From assembly GCF_900010755.1 (NCBI RefSeq), contig NZ_CZJT01000073.1, forward strand, positions 1 through 64,000: a stretch of 64,000 bases of DNA, in the 5' to 3' direction. Source of the stretch: Paeniglutamicibacter antarcticus (GTDB lineage Bacteria > Actinomycetota > Actinomycetes > Actinomycetales > Micrococcaceae). The first letter of the stretch is position 1. Each line of letters opens with the position of its first letter. This document shows positions 42,242-50,989 of the stretch, in pieces. A program made the translations under genes and the position numbers. The notes below the pieces were generated by a model that was given only the letters and a program-made list of their open reading frames with translations, had not been told where the DNA came from and ran no database searches.

Positions 42242-42258
42242 CATATGGTCTCCATATG
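42242..42258. promoter_or_regulatory. Palindrome overlapping the Mop-regulator start
   Basis: CATATGG-TCT-CCATATG is a perfect 17-bp inverted repeat; its right arm contains the ATG at 42256. It lies in the moaA/regulator divergent promoter. It is a good candidate for an operator of the neighbouring regulator. Confidence 0.55.
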
Positions 42259-42654
42259 ACAGTTTTGCGTATTTCTGAAGCAGCTTCGTTGATGGGGGTT
42301 AGTGATGACACAGTGCGCCGCCTCGTGGCCGATGGGCAGTTGAGCGCCGTGCATCCGGTCAATGGGCCGCTGAGCATCGACGGCGCCGAGCTTGCCCAGT
42401 GGCTCCGCGAACGTGCCAAGGCGCCCCAGCTTGAGGGCGGGGTCGCCAGTTCGGCGCGTAACAAGCTGGTGGGTCTGGTGACCGAGGTGCGCAGTGACCC
42501 GGTGATGTCCCAAGTGGAAATGCAGGCGGGACCCTTCCGAGTTGTCTCGTTGATGAGCACCGAAGCCGTGGAAGAATTGGGGCTCAAACCCGGGGTCCTG
42601 GCCACTGCAGTCATCAAATCGACAAATGTTGTGATTGAAACGAGGCAAATGTGA
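42256..42654 (+). CDS. Mop-domain regulator with excisionase-type HTH
   Basis: The 132-aa protein has an N-terminal helix-turn-helix of the MerR/excisionase type (LRISEAASLMGVSDDTVRRLVADGQL) and a C-terminal molybdate-binding Mop (TOBE) domain (ARNKLVGLVTEVRSDPVMSQVEMQAGPFRVVSLMSTEAVEELGLKPGVLATAVIKSTNVVI). It probably senses molybdate and controls mod/moa genes. ATG 42256 lacks a ribosome-binding site; a TTG at 42220 has GGAG nine bases before it and would add 12 residues, so the start is unsettled. Its stop overlaps the modA GTG start. Confidence 0.85.
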   Translation: MTVLRISEAASLMGVSDDTVRRLVADGQLSAVHPVNGPLSIDGAELAQWLRERAKAPQLEGGVASSARNKLVGLVTEVRSDPVMSQVEMQAGPFRVVSLMSTEAVEELGLKPGVLATAVIKSTNVVIETRQM

Positions 42655-43421
42655 AAAACTTCCAGCAGGGCACCAAGATCGCCGCACTGGGACTGGCAGC
42701 AGCGCTGGCGCTCGCTGGGTGTGCCTCCGGGGCCGGAGACAGCCCTGCAGCTTCCAACCCGGCCGCCGGGGGCTCCTTCGATTTTTATGCAGCGGCATCA
42801 CTGACAGATGTGGCACCGAATCTTGTTGATGCCTATAACGCCGGCCATGATCCAGACATCAACGTCTCGTTGAACTTCGGGGCCTCATCAAAGTTGGTGG
42901 GCCAGATCAATGGTGGCGAAAAGCCGGGCGTGCTGATTACCGCCGACACCCAGTCGATCAAGGCACTGGAACGCCCCGCTGAATTCAATCGTGAGGCCGA
43001 TGTTGCGGCCAACAACCTGGTTCTGGTGGTTCCCGCGGATTCGGGAATCACCACGGTCCAGGACTTGGCAAAGGCCAAGACACTGGCGGTGTGCGCACCG
43101 GCGGTTCCCTGTGGCCGGGCAGCAAACAAGTACCTTGCCACCCAAAAGGACCTGGCAGCCCAAATGAGCGAGGAAGCGGACGTGCGTTCGGTGCTGACCA
43201 AGGTCACCAGCGGGCAGGTGGATGCCGGGTTCGTCTACGCGACGGATGCGGCAAGTGCGGGAGACACGGTGCGCGGTATTGCGCTGACCGGGCTTGCACC
43301 GAATCTCTACCCGTTGCTGGTGAATAAGGAAGCCGATGCTGCGGCCCGCGATTTCGCTGCATGGTTGCACACCGAGGCAGCCCAGGACGTACTGAAAAAA
43401 GCAGGCTTCGATACTCCGTGA
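42651..43421 (+). CDS. modA: Molybdate-binding lipoprotein
   Basis: The 256-aa periplasmic-type binding protein has a lipoprotein signal with lipobox LAGC (Cys24), then FYAAASLTDVAPNLVDAYN and LNFGASSKLVGQINGGEKPGVLITAD, the ModA signature with serine ligands for the oxyanion. It is tethered to the membrane and delivers molybdate to ModB. GTG start; overlaps the regulator stop and the modB start. Confidence 0.93.
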   Translation: MKNFQQGTKIAALGLAAALALAGCASGAGDSPAASNPAAGGSFDFYAAASLTDVAPNLVDAYNAGHDPDINVSLNFGASSKLVGQINGGEKPGVLITADTQSIKALERPAEFNREADVAANNLVLVVPADSGITTVQDLAKAKTLAVCAPAVPCGRAANKYLATQKDLAAQMSEEADVRSVLTKVTSGQVDAGFVYATDAASAGDTVRGIALTGLAPNLYPLLVNKEADAAARDFAAWLHTEAAQDVLKKAGFDTP

Positions 43422-44239
43422 ATGAACGCCGTCAATACTCACCCCGGTTACGTGCTGCCACTACACCGCGGTGGTTGTGGATTCCCGGGGTGCTCGCCCT
43501 ACTGATCCTTGGAGGCCCGCTGGTGGCCCTGCTTCTGGCCATGCCATGGTCGGAACTGGGTACCACCTTCGCCCAACCGGAGATCCTGACGGCCCTGTGG
43601 CTTTCCCTGGCAACGGCGGGCTTCTCCACGCTGATCTGCGTGGTGTTGGGGTTGCCCCTGGCTGTCTTGCTGTCGCGCATCAATGGTGTGTGGCTGCAGG
43701 TCATGCGCACCTTGCTGGTGATTCCCCTGGTGCTCTCACCTGTTGTCTCGGGCCTGGCACTGATTTATTTTTGGGGCCGGCGCGGGATGGTGGGGAGTTT
43801 GCTGGAAGCCGCCGGTTGGGGCATTGGGTTCAGCCCGGTGGCAGTGGTGCTGGTCCAGGTCTTTGTGGCACTGCCGTTCTTTGCGGTTGCCGCATTGAGT
43901 AGCATCGAATCGGTCAGTACCGACCTGGAACTTGCCGGGGCCAATGCCGGGGCCAACGCCGGGCAGATCCTGCGCCACATCACCTTGCCGTTGGCGGCTC
44001 CCGGCATCATTGTGGGAACACTGTTGGCCTTTGCCCGGTCGCTGGGGGAGTACGGCGCCACCATCACCTTTGCCGGTTCCGTGGAGGGGCGAACCCGCAC
44101 CATGCCATTGCAGATTGAATTGGCGTTGAATTCCAATGATCCGCAGGCAGCGTTGGGCATCGCCCTGATGCTGATCGCCATTTACCTGCTGGTGTTGGTT
44201 GCCGCAGGCTGGGGAGTGAACCGGATCTTCCATAAGTAG
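43418..44239 (+). CDS. modB: Molybdate ABC transporter permease
   Basis: The 273-aa permease has six or so helices and the EAA loop FARSLGEYGATITFAG, where the ATPase normally docks. The GTG start at 43418 overlaps the modA stop (GTGA). In the usual order modC, the ATPase, follows. Here it is absent and a 16-bp-period repeat and moeA follow instead. The permease must borrow an ATPase from elsewhere in the genome or be non-functional. Confidence 0.92.
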   Translation: MNERRQYSPRLRAATTPRWLWIPGVLALLILGGPLVALLLAMPWSELGTTFAQPEILTALWLSLATAGFSTLICVVLGLPLAVLLSRINGVWLQVMRTLLVIPLVLSPVVSGLALIYFWGRRGMVGSLLEAAGWGIGFSPVAVVLVQVFVALPFFAVAALSSIESVSTDLELAGANAGANAGQILRHITLPLAAPGIIVGTLLAFARSLGEYGATITFAGSVEGRTRTMPLQIELALNSNDPQAALGIALMLIAIYLLVLVAAGWGVNRIFHK

Positions 44240-44261
44240 CCGGGCGTTGCCGGTACCACCG

Positions 44262-44292
44262 GTAGAACGAGTCGACAGTAGAACGAGTCGAC
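44262..44292. repeat. 15-bp direct repeat after modB
   Basis: GTAGAACGAGTCGAC occurs at 44262-44276 and again at 44278-44292, one base apart. It sits where modC would be expected, flanked by GGTACC-containing sequence. It may be a rearrangement scar. Confidence 0.7.
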
Positions 44293-44383
44293 CGGGCGGT
44301 ACCGGCGCCACGAGCGACCTGCCCGAGAACGATCGAGAGTCAAAACCTGTGGTCGGCAATGGCTGCACCCTAGGATGGTTTCC

Positions 44384-45640
44384 ATGACCCCATCATTTCG
44401 TAGAAGTGTCGCCGAGCACCGTGCCAGCATCAAGGAACTCGTCGACGCGGCACTACGCGATCCAGGCAACGAAAAGGTTCACCTGAGGCAAGCCATGGGT
44501 CGCCGGCTCGCTACAACAATCAACGCCCCGCGTTCATTGCCGCCATGGGACAACTCCCAAATGGACGGGTACGCGGTGAACACCACTGACCTTGGCCAGG
44601 GACCCCTGCGCGTCACAAACCCCATTGCCGCAGGTGAAGCCGCGCCACCGCTGGTCCACGGTCATGCTGCACCCATCATGACCGGTGCGCCCATGCCGGA
44701 GGGTGCCAACGCGGTGATCCCCATCGAAGCAGCAATACCCGAAAGATTCCCGTCCGAGACTCAACTTGCTGCCGGGTTCACCGTGCAACTGCCGGTGAAC
44801 GCCGAACCCGGAAGCTTCATTCGTACCCGGGGGAGTGACATCACCGAAGGGGACACCGTCCTTGAAGCCGGAACCCTGTTGGGTCCCACCAGTTTGGGAA
44901 TCCTTGCCGGCCTGGGGATCGGGGAAACCAGTGTGAGTCAACGACCCTCGGTCCTGTTGCTTTCCACGGGGGACGAGTTGGTCGCCCCCGGGGGAGAGCT
45001 GGGCCCCGGACAGATCCACGACGCAAACACCACACTGCTGGCCGTGGCACTCGAAGCAGCTGGCTGCACGGTCACCACGGTCGGCGTGCTTGATGACTCA
45101 CCTGCACTGTTCACCGAATCCCTGCGCACCGCACTGAGCACCGGCGAGCGCTCCCACCAGCTGGTCATCAGCAGTGGCGGCATCTCCAAGGGTGCCTTTG
45201 ACGTGGTCAAAGAAGTGCTTGGAGCACACGGCATTGATTTTGGTTCCGTCAAGATGCAACCCGGCGGCCCCCAAGGCAGCGGAACACTGACCCTGCCCGG
45301 CTGCGAACCCGTTGCCTTCATCGCCTTCCCCGGCAACCCAGTCAGTGCCTTTGTCAGCTTCGAGATTTTCTTGCGCCCGGCGCTCGCCGGACACCTGGGG
45401 ATCACCGCCCGGCCACAGCTGAAAGCGACGCTGTCCGAACCCATGGATTCGATGCCCGGTAAACTACAGGTGCGCCGCGGCACCTACACGGACGGCGCCT
45501 TCACCCCGCTGGGCGGCTCCTCCTCGCACTTGCTCGCCGCACTGGCAGCCAGCAACGCATTAATCCTCATCGACGAGGACATCATCGAACTCGCCGCGGG
45601 CCAAATAGTGCAAACCCTCATCATCGGAGACGGTTCATGA
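44384..45640 (+). CDS. moeA: Molybdopterin molybdenumtransferase
   Basis: The 418-aa MoeA inserts molybdate into the pterin. It has [36 protein letters not shown], the MoCF-binding domain ([37 protein letters not shown], then [13 protein letters not shown]) and [21 protein letters not shown] 44384 follows AGGATGG; another ATG at 44375 is less well placed. It is the first of four coupled cofactor genes; moaC starts within its last codons (ATGA). Confidence 0.95.
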   Translation: MTPSFRRSVAEHRASIKELVDAALRDPGNEKVHLRQAMGRRLATTINAPRSLPPWDNSQMDGYAVNTTDLGQGPLRVTNPIAAGEAAPPLVHGHAAPIMTGAPMPEGANAVIPIEAAIPERFPSETQLAAGFTVQLPVNAEPGSFIRTRGSDITEGDTVLEAGTLLGPTSLGILAGLGIGETSVSQRPSVLLLSTGDELVAPGGELGPGQIHDANTTLLAVALEAAGCTVTTVGVLDDSPALFTESLRTALSTGERSHQLVISSGGISKGAFDVVKEVLGAHGIDFGSVKMQPGGPQGSGTLTLPGCEPVAFIAFPGNPVSAFVSFEIFLRPALAGHLGITARPQLKATLSEPMDSMPGKLQVRRGTYTDGAFTPLGGSSSHLLAALAASNALILIDEDIIELAAGQIVQTLIIGDGS

Positions 45641-46167
45641 ACCAAGAACAAACCCCCGGGTCCCTATCACATGTGCGCGCCGATGGCAGTGCCCACATGG
45701 TTGACGTCAGTGCCAAGGCCGAAACCAGCCGCGAGGCGACGGCCGAGGCCACGCTGCACACCACCGCCGAAGTGCTGGCCCTGATCTCCACCTCCGGTAT
45801 GCCCAAGGGAGACGCGCTCGCGGTATCCCGCATCGCCGGCATCATGGGTGCCAAGAAGACCTCGGAATTGATTCCGCTGTGCCATCCATTGCCCATCTCC
45901 AAGGTCGTCATCGACTTTGAACTGGACCAGGCCGGATCCGTGCGCATCCTCGCGACGGTGAAAACCCGGGGTGTTACCGGCGTTGAAATGGAGGCGCTGA
46001 CCGCGGTGAGCACCGCCGCGTTGGCCTTGTATGACATGATCAAGGCCGTCGACAAGCACGCAAGCATCGATGGCATGCGGGTGCTGGCCAAATCCGGAGG
46101 AAAATCCGGATCCTGGAACATCGCCCCGCAACAACTGGAAAACCCCCAAGGAGAACTCCGCGCATGA
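45637..46167 (+). CDS. moaC: Cyclic pyranopterin monophosphate synthase
   Basis: The 176-aa protein contains the MoaC landmarks [40 protein letters not shown], and [27 protein letters not shown]. It forms cPMP after MoaA. It overlaps moeA and mogA by ATGA junctions. Confidence 0.96.
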   Translation: MNQEQTPGSLSHVRADGSAHMVDVSAKAETSREATAEATLHTTAEVLALISTSGMPKGDALAVSRIAGIMGAKKTSELIPLCHPLPISKVVIDFELDQAGSVRILATVKTRGVTGVEMEALTAVSTAALALYDMIKAVDKHASIDGMRVLAKSGGKSGSWNIAPQQLENPQGELRA

Positions 46168-46664
46168 GCGCCTGCGAACCACTAGCCGCCCCACGTAAGG
46201 CAGCCATCCTGATCAGCTCCACCCGTGCGGCACTTGGCATCTATGAAGATGCAAGCGCCCCGGTGATTGCCGATTGGCTTCAGGAAAAAAACTTCGACGT
46301 CATCCCCGCGATCATCGTCCCGGATGGCCCCAGCGTCGGGGCTGCACTCCAAGGTTTGCTGCTTTCGGGCCCGCGCGTGATCATCACCAGCGGTGGCACC
46401 GGGCTGAACCCCGATGACACCACCCCCGAGGAAACCCTGCCACTGCTTGACCGGACGATCCCGGGCATCATGGAGGCGCTGCGAGCCGCCGGCCGGGTCA
46501 ACACACCGATGGCGTCACTGAGCCGCGGCCACGCCGGTATGGCCGGTGAAACGTTCATCGTCAACCTGCCGGGGTCGCCTTCAGGCGTCATGGACGGGTT
46601 GACGGTGCTGGATCCGTTGCTCGAGCACATCTGTGACCAAATCGAAGGCCGTCATGGCCACTGA
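46164..46664 (+). CDS. mog: Molybdopterin adenylyltransferase (MogA/MoaB)
   Basis: The 166-aa protein has the MoCF domain signature [40 protein letters not shown] and [23 protein letters not shown]. It adenylates molybdopterin before metal insertion by MoeA. It is third in the coupled moeA-moaC-mog-moaE unit. Confidence 0.93.
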   Translation: MSACEPLAAPRKAAILISSTRAALGIYEDASAPVIADWLQEKNFDVIPAIIVPDGPSVGAALQGLLLSGPRVIITSGGTGLNPDDTTPEETLPLLDRTIPGIMEALRAAGRVNTPMASLSRGHAGMAGETFIVNLPGSPSGVMDGLTVLDPLLEHICDQIEGRHGH

Positions 46665-47100
46665 GAAGCCAACCGCCCCCGGCGAAATTGTGTTTGCGGC
46701 GGTCAGCGAAACACCGATCGACGCGAACACCGCGTGGGATGCCGTGGAATCCGAGGCCACGGGCGCCGTGGTCACCTTCGGTGGCATCGTGCGGAACCAC
46801 GACGGCGGCAAGGAAGTCAGCAAGCTCACCTACAGTGCACACCCGAGCGCCAGCACCCGCATGGGTGAACTGGTCGCCGAGGTCGCCGTACGCCACCCCG
46901 GAACCCGACTCTGGGCCGCGCACCGGGTGGGGGAGCTGCGGATCGGGGACGCAGCATTGGTGGCCGCTGCCGCTTCCGCGCACCGCGGTGAGGCCTTCGA
47001 AGCCTGCCGAGACTTGGTGGAAACCGTGAAGGCGCACGTGCCGGTGTGGAAGGAACAATTCTTCGCCGACGGCCACGTCGAATGGGTGGGTAGCGCCTAA
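46654..47100 (+). CDS. moaE: Molybdopterin synthase large subunit
   Basis: The 148-aa MoaE has [83 protein letters not shown], including the active lysines near WKEQ. It pairs with MoaD. The ATG 46654 overlaps the mog stop by 11 nt. Confidence 0.95.
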   Translation: MATEKPTAPGEIVFAAVSETPIDANTAWDAVESEATGAVVTFGGIVRNHDGGKEVSKLTYSAHPSASTRMGELVAEVAVRHPGTRLWAAHRVGELRIGDAALVAAAASAHRGEAFEACRDLVETVKAHVPVWKEQFFADGHVEWVGSA

Positions 47101-47223
47101 GACCCTGGCAGTGCTGCTTGGTCGATGGCGTAGCGCTTGGGTCACTGTACGTGCCCGTGGTGTGGGCTGTGCCCTTGCCGGATGCGGTATGCAGTGGGTT
47201 CCGTACACCGGTACCCTTATTCA

Positions 47224-47466
47224 ATGACCAATGCACCAGAAATTGCCCAGTGGATCCTTGACACGATCCACGCAGAAAAAACCGTCCACCAGGAAGCCAT
47301 CGTGCCGCGCATCGTCGAGGCCTTCGGCGAGGAATGGGTTTACACGAACGAAAACGGTCACCCGGCCATCAACCGCGACGTGCTCAAGTCACTGCGCAAA
47401 CTCCGTGATGACTCGGTGAACTGGAACCGCGAGGAGCGCTGCTGGCGCATCGTTGACGCCAAGTAG
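47224..47466 (+). CDS. Small conserved hypothetical, wHTH-like
   Basis: The 80-aa protein (EIAQWILDTIHAEKTVHQE at the start, LKSLRKLRDDSVNWNREERCWRI at the end) has a winged-helix-like pattern of three helices and a final strand pair. I recall similar short proteins in many bacteria but cannot name a function. It has its own start region 123 bp behind moaE. Confidence 0.75.
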   Translation: MTNAPEIAQWILDTIHAEKTVHQEAIVPRIVEAFGEEWVYTNENGHPAINRDVLKSLRKLRDDSVNWNREERCWRIVDAK

Positions 47467-47602
47467 CACCACCTAGCACCAGCTGCGGCCGCCGGAGAAA
47501 ACATTCTTCGGTGGCCTTTTTGCTGCCTTGGGGCCAACCCCGGATCACCAGCTTGCCGAATGCGCTTCACCGGGCGCGATTCACTGGGTCCGATTCCCGC
47601 GG

Positions 47603-48364
47603 CTAGGTGACGAGGGGCGGAGTGGCCGGGTTACTCCCCGTGCCGGAGGATGCCGCCGCGTTCCCCGGGTCTGCCAGCCGCGCCAATGCGTCGGGGCGGA
47701 ATCCCTGGGCGATGAGCCAGACGCCCAAGGAGATCTCCCATACGGCGATGGGAAGCGCCGCGAGTCCGGCAATTGGGGAAACCTGATCGATGCTCCCGAA
47801 CAGCGTGGCAACCACCGAGAGCGCCAGCAGTGGCGCGCCGACGAATCCAATGATCGGCAAGATCCGCGGGACCAGTCGCGACCTGTAAAGCAGCCCGCCA
47901 AGCAGCAGAGCGTTCGCCGCAGGTATGAGCCCGGGGCCCAAGAGGAACGCAGCATCGTGCATGGCAACGAGGGCGCCGGCCGCGGCATAGGCCGGGATCG
48001 CACTCGTGGTGTCGCCGCCCACCGAAGCAGGCATGCGCGGGATGACGGTGAGTGAAACCATCGCCAGGGCACCGATCATGATCAACGTGCCTTCCGCGAC
48101 CCGCGCGGCAACAAAGCCCAGCGCCGCCGCCTCGCTTTGCCGCCGCAGCACGGGGTAGAGGACAACTGCTGTTCCAACGCACGCGGCCGCCAAGACCACT
48201 TCCAAGAGCACGGCAAGCAACAGCGGTGTCATCCCGTCCGGCAAACCAAGCGAAGCCGGGTCGCGAAGCGCGGGCTCCTTGAGCGCCAGTGCGGGAATCG
48301 AGGTGAGCACTGTCAGTAAATACAGTGCGCCGGCAAAGAGTGCGGTGCGTCTCGAGTGCAACAT
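47603..48364 (-). CDS. DUF4386 family membrane protein
   Basis: The 253-aa protein has about six hydrophobic helices and DUF4386 features (ALFAGALYLLTVLTSIPAL, FVAARVAEGTLIMIGALAMVSL, FLLGPGLIPAANALLLGGLLYRSRLVPRILPIIGFVGAPLL). The function is unknown. It is divergent from a TetR gene and shares a promoter region with two palindromes, so it is probably the target of that repressor. Confidence 0.88.
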   Translation of the reverse strand: MLHSRRTALFAGALYLLTVLTSIPALALKEPALRDPASLGLPDGMTPLLLAVLLEVVLAAACVGTAVVLYPVLRRQSEAAALGFVAARVAEGTLIMIGALAMVSLTVIPRMPASVGGDTTSAIPAYAAAGALVAMHDAAFLLGPGLIPAANALLLGGLLYRSRLVPRILPIIGFVGAPLLALSVVATLFGSIDQVSPIAGLAALPIAVWEISLGVWLIAQGFRPDALARLADPGNAAASSGTGSNPATPPLVT

Positions 48365-48398
48365 GGGGGTCCTCTCCGAGGTAGGTTCAAACTAAGGA

Positions 48399-48449
48399 GT
48401 GTACGGCGTACACCTGTGTGGCTTAAGAGCGTAGGTATACGCTGTACAC
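48399..48449. promoter_or_regulatory. Two palindromic operators between DUF4386 and tetR
   Basis: GTGTACGGCGTACAC (48399-48413) and GTATACGCTGTACAC (48435-48449) share GTRTACGSYGTACAC. Their centres are 36 bp apart in the divergent promoter. TetR-type repressors bind such 15-bp palindromes. Confidence 0.7.
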
Positions 48450-48492
48450 GCGTCAATGGCTACACCAGGGAAATCCTCCGGAAAGGAAACGA

Positions 48493-49188
48493 ATGCGGAC
48501 TTCTGAAACCCTCAACAGGCTCCCCGTGAACCGTGAACGAGCGCTGAGCGCAGCGGTGAAACTGGCCGATGCCGAAGGAATCGACGCGGTGAGCATGCGC
48601 AACCTCGCGGCACTGCTGGACGTGGTGCCGATGGCCCTGTACCGGCATGTGGCGGGAAAAGAAGACCTGCTCAACGGAATGATCGACGTGCTCATTGCCG
48701 AGCACCGGATCCCCGATGTGGGGGACGACTGGCAACAGGCAGTGCGTGAGCGCATCCTTTCGGCTCGCGCGACGCTGCTGAGGCATCCATGGGCGCGTGG
48801 AGTGCTGGAGACCCGGTCCACACGCACCCACGCGGTCCTTTCCTACATGGATTCCCTGGCGGGGATGTTCATCGGCGGAGGCTTTTCAGCTAACCTGACC
48901 CACCATGTCATGCACGCACTGGGCCATCGCATCTGGGGTTTCAGCCCCGAGGCCTTTGAGGGCAGCGACGCACTTGCTGTGCCGGCAGACTCCGACGCGC
49001 AGGCTCGGCTCATGGAACACTTGAGCCAGACCTATCCGCACATTCTTGCCATTGCGCTGGCGGCCTCCGGGGGCGCTCCGGGGAGCGGCTCCTGCGACGA
49101 GCAGTTCGAGTTCGAGTTCGCCCTTGACCTGCTATTGGATGCCTTTGCACGGCTGCATGCCGCGGGCTGGTCCTCACCACAAGCCTGA
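48493..49188 (+). CDS. TetR family regulator with TetR_C_1-like domain
   Basis: The 231-aa protein has the helix-turn-helix ALSAAVKLADAEGIDAVSMRNLAALLDVVPMALYRHVAGKEDLLNGMIDVL and a tetracycline-repressor-like C-terminal domain (HHVMHALGHRIWGFSPEAFEG). It is divergent from DUF4386. Two 15-bp palindromes lie between them; regulation of both genes is likely. GGAAAGGAAACGA provides the ribosome-binding site. Confidence 0.9.
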   Translation: MRTSETLNRLPVNRERALSAAVKLADAEGIDAVSMRNLAALLDVVPMALYRHVAGKEDLLNGMIDVLIAEHRIPDVGDDWQQAVRERILSARATLLRHPWARGVLETRSTRTHAVLSYMDSLAGMFIGGGFSANLTHHVMHALGHRIWGFSPEAFEGSDALAVPADSDAQARLMEHLSQTYPHILAIALAASGGAPGSGSCDEQFEFEFALDLLLDAFARLHAAGWSSPQA

Positions 49189-49339
49189 GGACAATCGGCA
49201 GCGGACCACCGCTCGCCGCGGCCGTCGGGGTCAGGACGATGCGCTGGCAGATCGAAAACAAACGCAACCGTAGAGACTCGTCCCTCGTTGCGGGTCACCG
49301 AATCCTTGCCGGGGCCCGATTCCCGATAAGCTGGAACCC

Positions 49340-50098
49340 ATGAGTGCACCGCTAAAAGTCGCCGTCATTGGCGCGTCAGGACGAATGGGAGCCGAGGCCG
49401 TGAAGGCAGTCGGCTCCGCAACCGACATGGAACTGGTTGCCGCGCTGGGCCGCGGAGACAAGCTGGAAGCCATCCTGGAGGCCGGCGCCACCCACATCGT
49501 GGACCTCTCCGTCCCTGCCCGCACCGAGGAAAACGTCCGTTTTGCCGTGGAACACGGTATCCACGCGGTGGTCGGAACCACTGGCTGGGATGACGCCAAG
49601 CGCGCCTCACTGGAAGAACTCCTGGCCGCCAACCCCGGAACCGGTGTGCTCATCGCCCCGAACTTCGCCTTGGGGTCCGTGTTGGCCAGCGCCTTTGCCG
49701 CCACCGCCGCACGCTACTTCGAATCCGTCGAGATTATCGAGCTGCACCATCCCAACAAGGTTGATGCGCCCTCGGGCACCGCGGTGCGCACCGCCGAACT
49801 GATCGCCGCCGAGCGTGCAGCAGCCGGCGTTGCCGCCAGCCCGGACGCCACCGAAACCCAGCTGGATGGAGCACGCGGTGCAGTCGTTGACGGCATCCAC
49901 GTGCACTCGGTCCGCCTGCGCGGACTTGTGGCACACCAAGAAGTCCTGCTCGGCGGGGAAGGCGAACAGCTCACGCTGCGCCACGACTCCTACGACCGCG
50001 CCTCCTTCATGCCCGGCGTGCTGCTGGGCCTGCGCACCGTGGCCTCCCGCCCGGGGTTGACCTACGGCCTTGACGGCTACCTCGAGTTGGGACGCTAA
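49340..50098 (+). CDS. dapB: 4-hydroxy-tetrahydrodipicolinate reductase
   Basis: The 252-aa DapB has the nucleotide motif VIGASGRMG (residues 9-17), VVGTTGW, and the catalytic block VEIIELHHPNKVDAPSGTA (His-His and Lys). It reduces the DapA product in lysine/diaminopimelate synthesis, needed for peptidoglycan. DapA is encoded 6.6 kb downstream, with accessory genes between. Confidence 0.96.
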   Translation: MSAPLKVAVIGASGRMGAEAVKAVGSATDMELVAALGRGDKLEAILEAGATHIVDLSVPARTEENVRFAVEHGIHAVVGTTGWDDAKRASLEELLAANPGTGVLIAPNFALGSVLASAFAATAARYFESVEIIELHHPNKVDAPSGTAVRTAELIAAERAAAGVAASPDATETQLDGARGAVVDGIHVHSVRLRGLVAHQEVLLGGEGEQLTLRHDSYDRASFMPGVLLGLRTVASRPGLTYGLDGYLELGR

Positions 50099-50104
50099 GA
50101 AAAC

Positions 50105-50560
50105 ATGAAAACCAAAATCTGGGTCGGCGCCATACTGCTGCTCTTCGTGTTCTACCTGGTTGCCGCGTTCGGGTCGGCCGTCCGCTTCATCACCGCCGCC
50201 GAACCCCTGGCCAAGGTCATTGGCGTGGCGGCGCTGGTGATCCCGTTGGTCGGCGTGTGGATCCTGATCCGCGAGGTGCTCTTCGGCTCGCGCACCCAAA
50301 CCATGGCAGGCATCCTTGAATCCGAGGGCCTGCTGCCGGAGGATAACCTGCCGCGTACGCCCTCCGGGCGCATCGTCAAGGCCGCCGCCGACGAAGACTT
50401 CGTGCAGTACAAGGAAGAAGTCGAGGCGAACCCGGAATCATGGAAGTCCTGGCACCGCCTGGCCCTTGCCTATGATGCATCCGGTGACCGCAAGCGCGCC
50501 CGTGAATCGATGCGCACCGCCATCCGCCTCTACGTTGCCAGCTCCAAGGCCGTGGCCTAG
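50105..50560 (+). CDS. Membrane protein with TPR-like C-terminus
   Basis: The 151-aa protein has two N-terminal membrane helices (VGAILLLFVFYLVAAFG and VIGVAALVIPLVGVWILI) and a cytoplasmic tail with a TPR-like pattern (NPESWKSWHRLALAYDASGDRKRARESMRTAI). It follows dapB by six bases, as seen in related actinobacteria. The function is unknown. A strong terminator follows. Confidence 0.85.
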   Translation: MKTKIWVGAILLLFVFYLVAAFGSAVRFITAAEPLAKVIGVAALVIPLVGVWILIREVLFGSRTQTMAGILESEGLLPEDNLPRTPSGRIVKAAADEDFVQYKEEVEANPESWKSWHRLALAYDASGDRKRARESMRTAIRLYVASSKAVA

Positions 50561-50577
50561 AACCAAAGATTTACACC

Positions 50578-50637
50578 AGAGAAGGGTTCCTGCTCTCAGG
50601 TCAGAAATGAACCGAGAGCAGGAACCCTTCTCTTTTT
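50578..50637 (+). terminator. Strong terminator after the dapB unit
   Basis: A perfect 20-bp stem (arms 50578-50597 and 50614-50633) is followed by T5. Confidence 0.95.
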
Positions 50638-50989
50638 GGTACTTAGGCGAGTCCCTGGGTGCTGAGCTCAATGTCGGCCTCAGAGCTTTCCACATCCCTA
50701 TTCCGGGCTGCACACCGCACGGGTTCGCGCAACCCTTCCGGCAACCCTTCCGGCAACCATGAACGGATCGGTGCTTCGCTCGCCGGGCCGCGATGCATCT
50801 AGCGTCGGTACCTAGTAAACACGCTGTATTCCGCGTATCGGGCTACTGCACCGGCTGCTGGTGTCCGTCGTTGGCTTATTGTTTGATTCGCGGTAACGCG
50901 ATGGCCAGAACGGAGCCACGCGAGGGGGAGAAGATGGGTGCCGCTGACTCGCCGCCGGGCAAGCTGCACCAACTTAAGGAGAGTTCCCC
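50638..50989. other. Intergenic region with 12-bp tandem repeat
   Basis: No gene is seen. CAACCCTTCCGG is repeated at 50730-50741 and 50742-50753 with a further partial copy. AAGGAGAG (about 50975-50982) is the ribosome-binding site of the next gene. Confidence 0.5.

Noticed and set aside
42120..42255. Molybdenum-cofactor riboswitch in front of moaA
   Set aside because: The leader is short and lacks the extended conserved stems; a palindromic protein site explains the symmetry better.
44262..44292. CRISPR-like repeat after modB
   Set aside because: Only two 15-bp copies one base apart, with no spacers and no cas genes.
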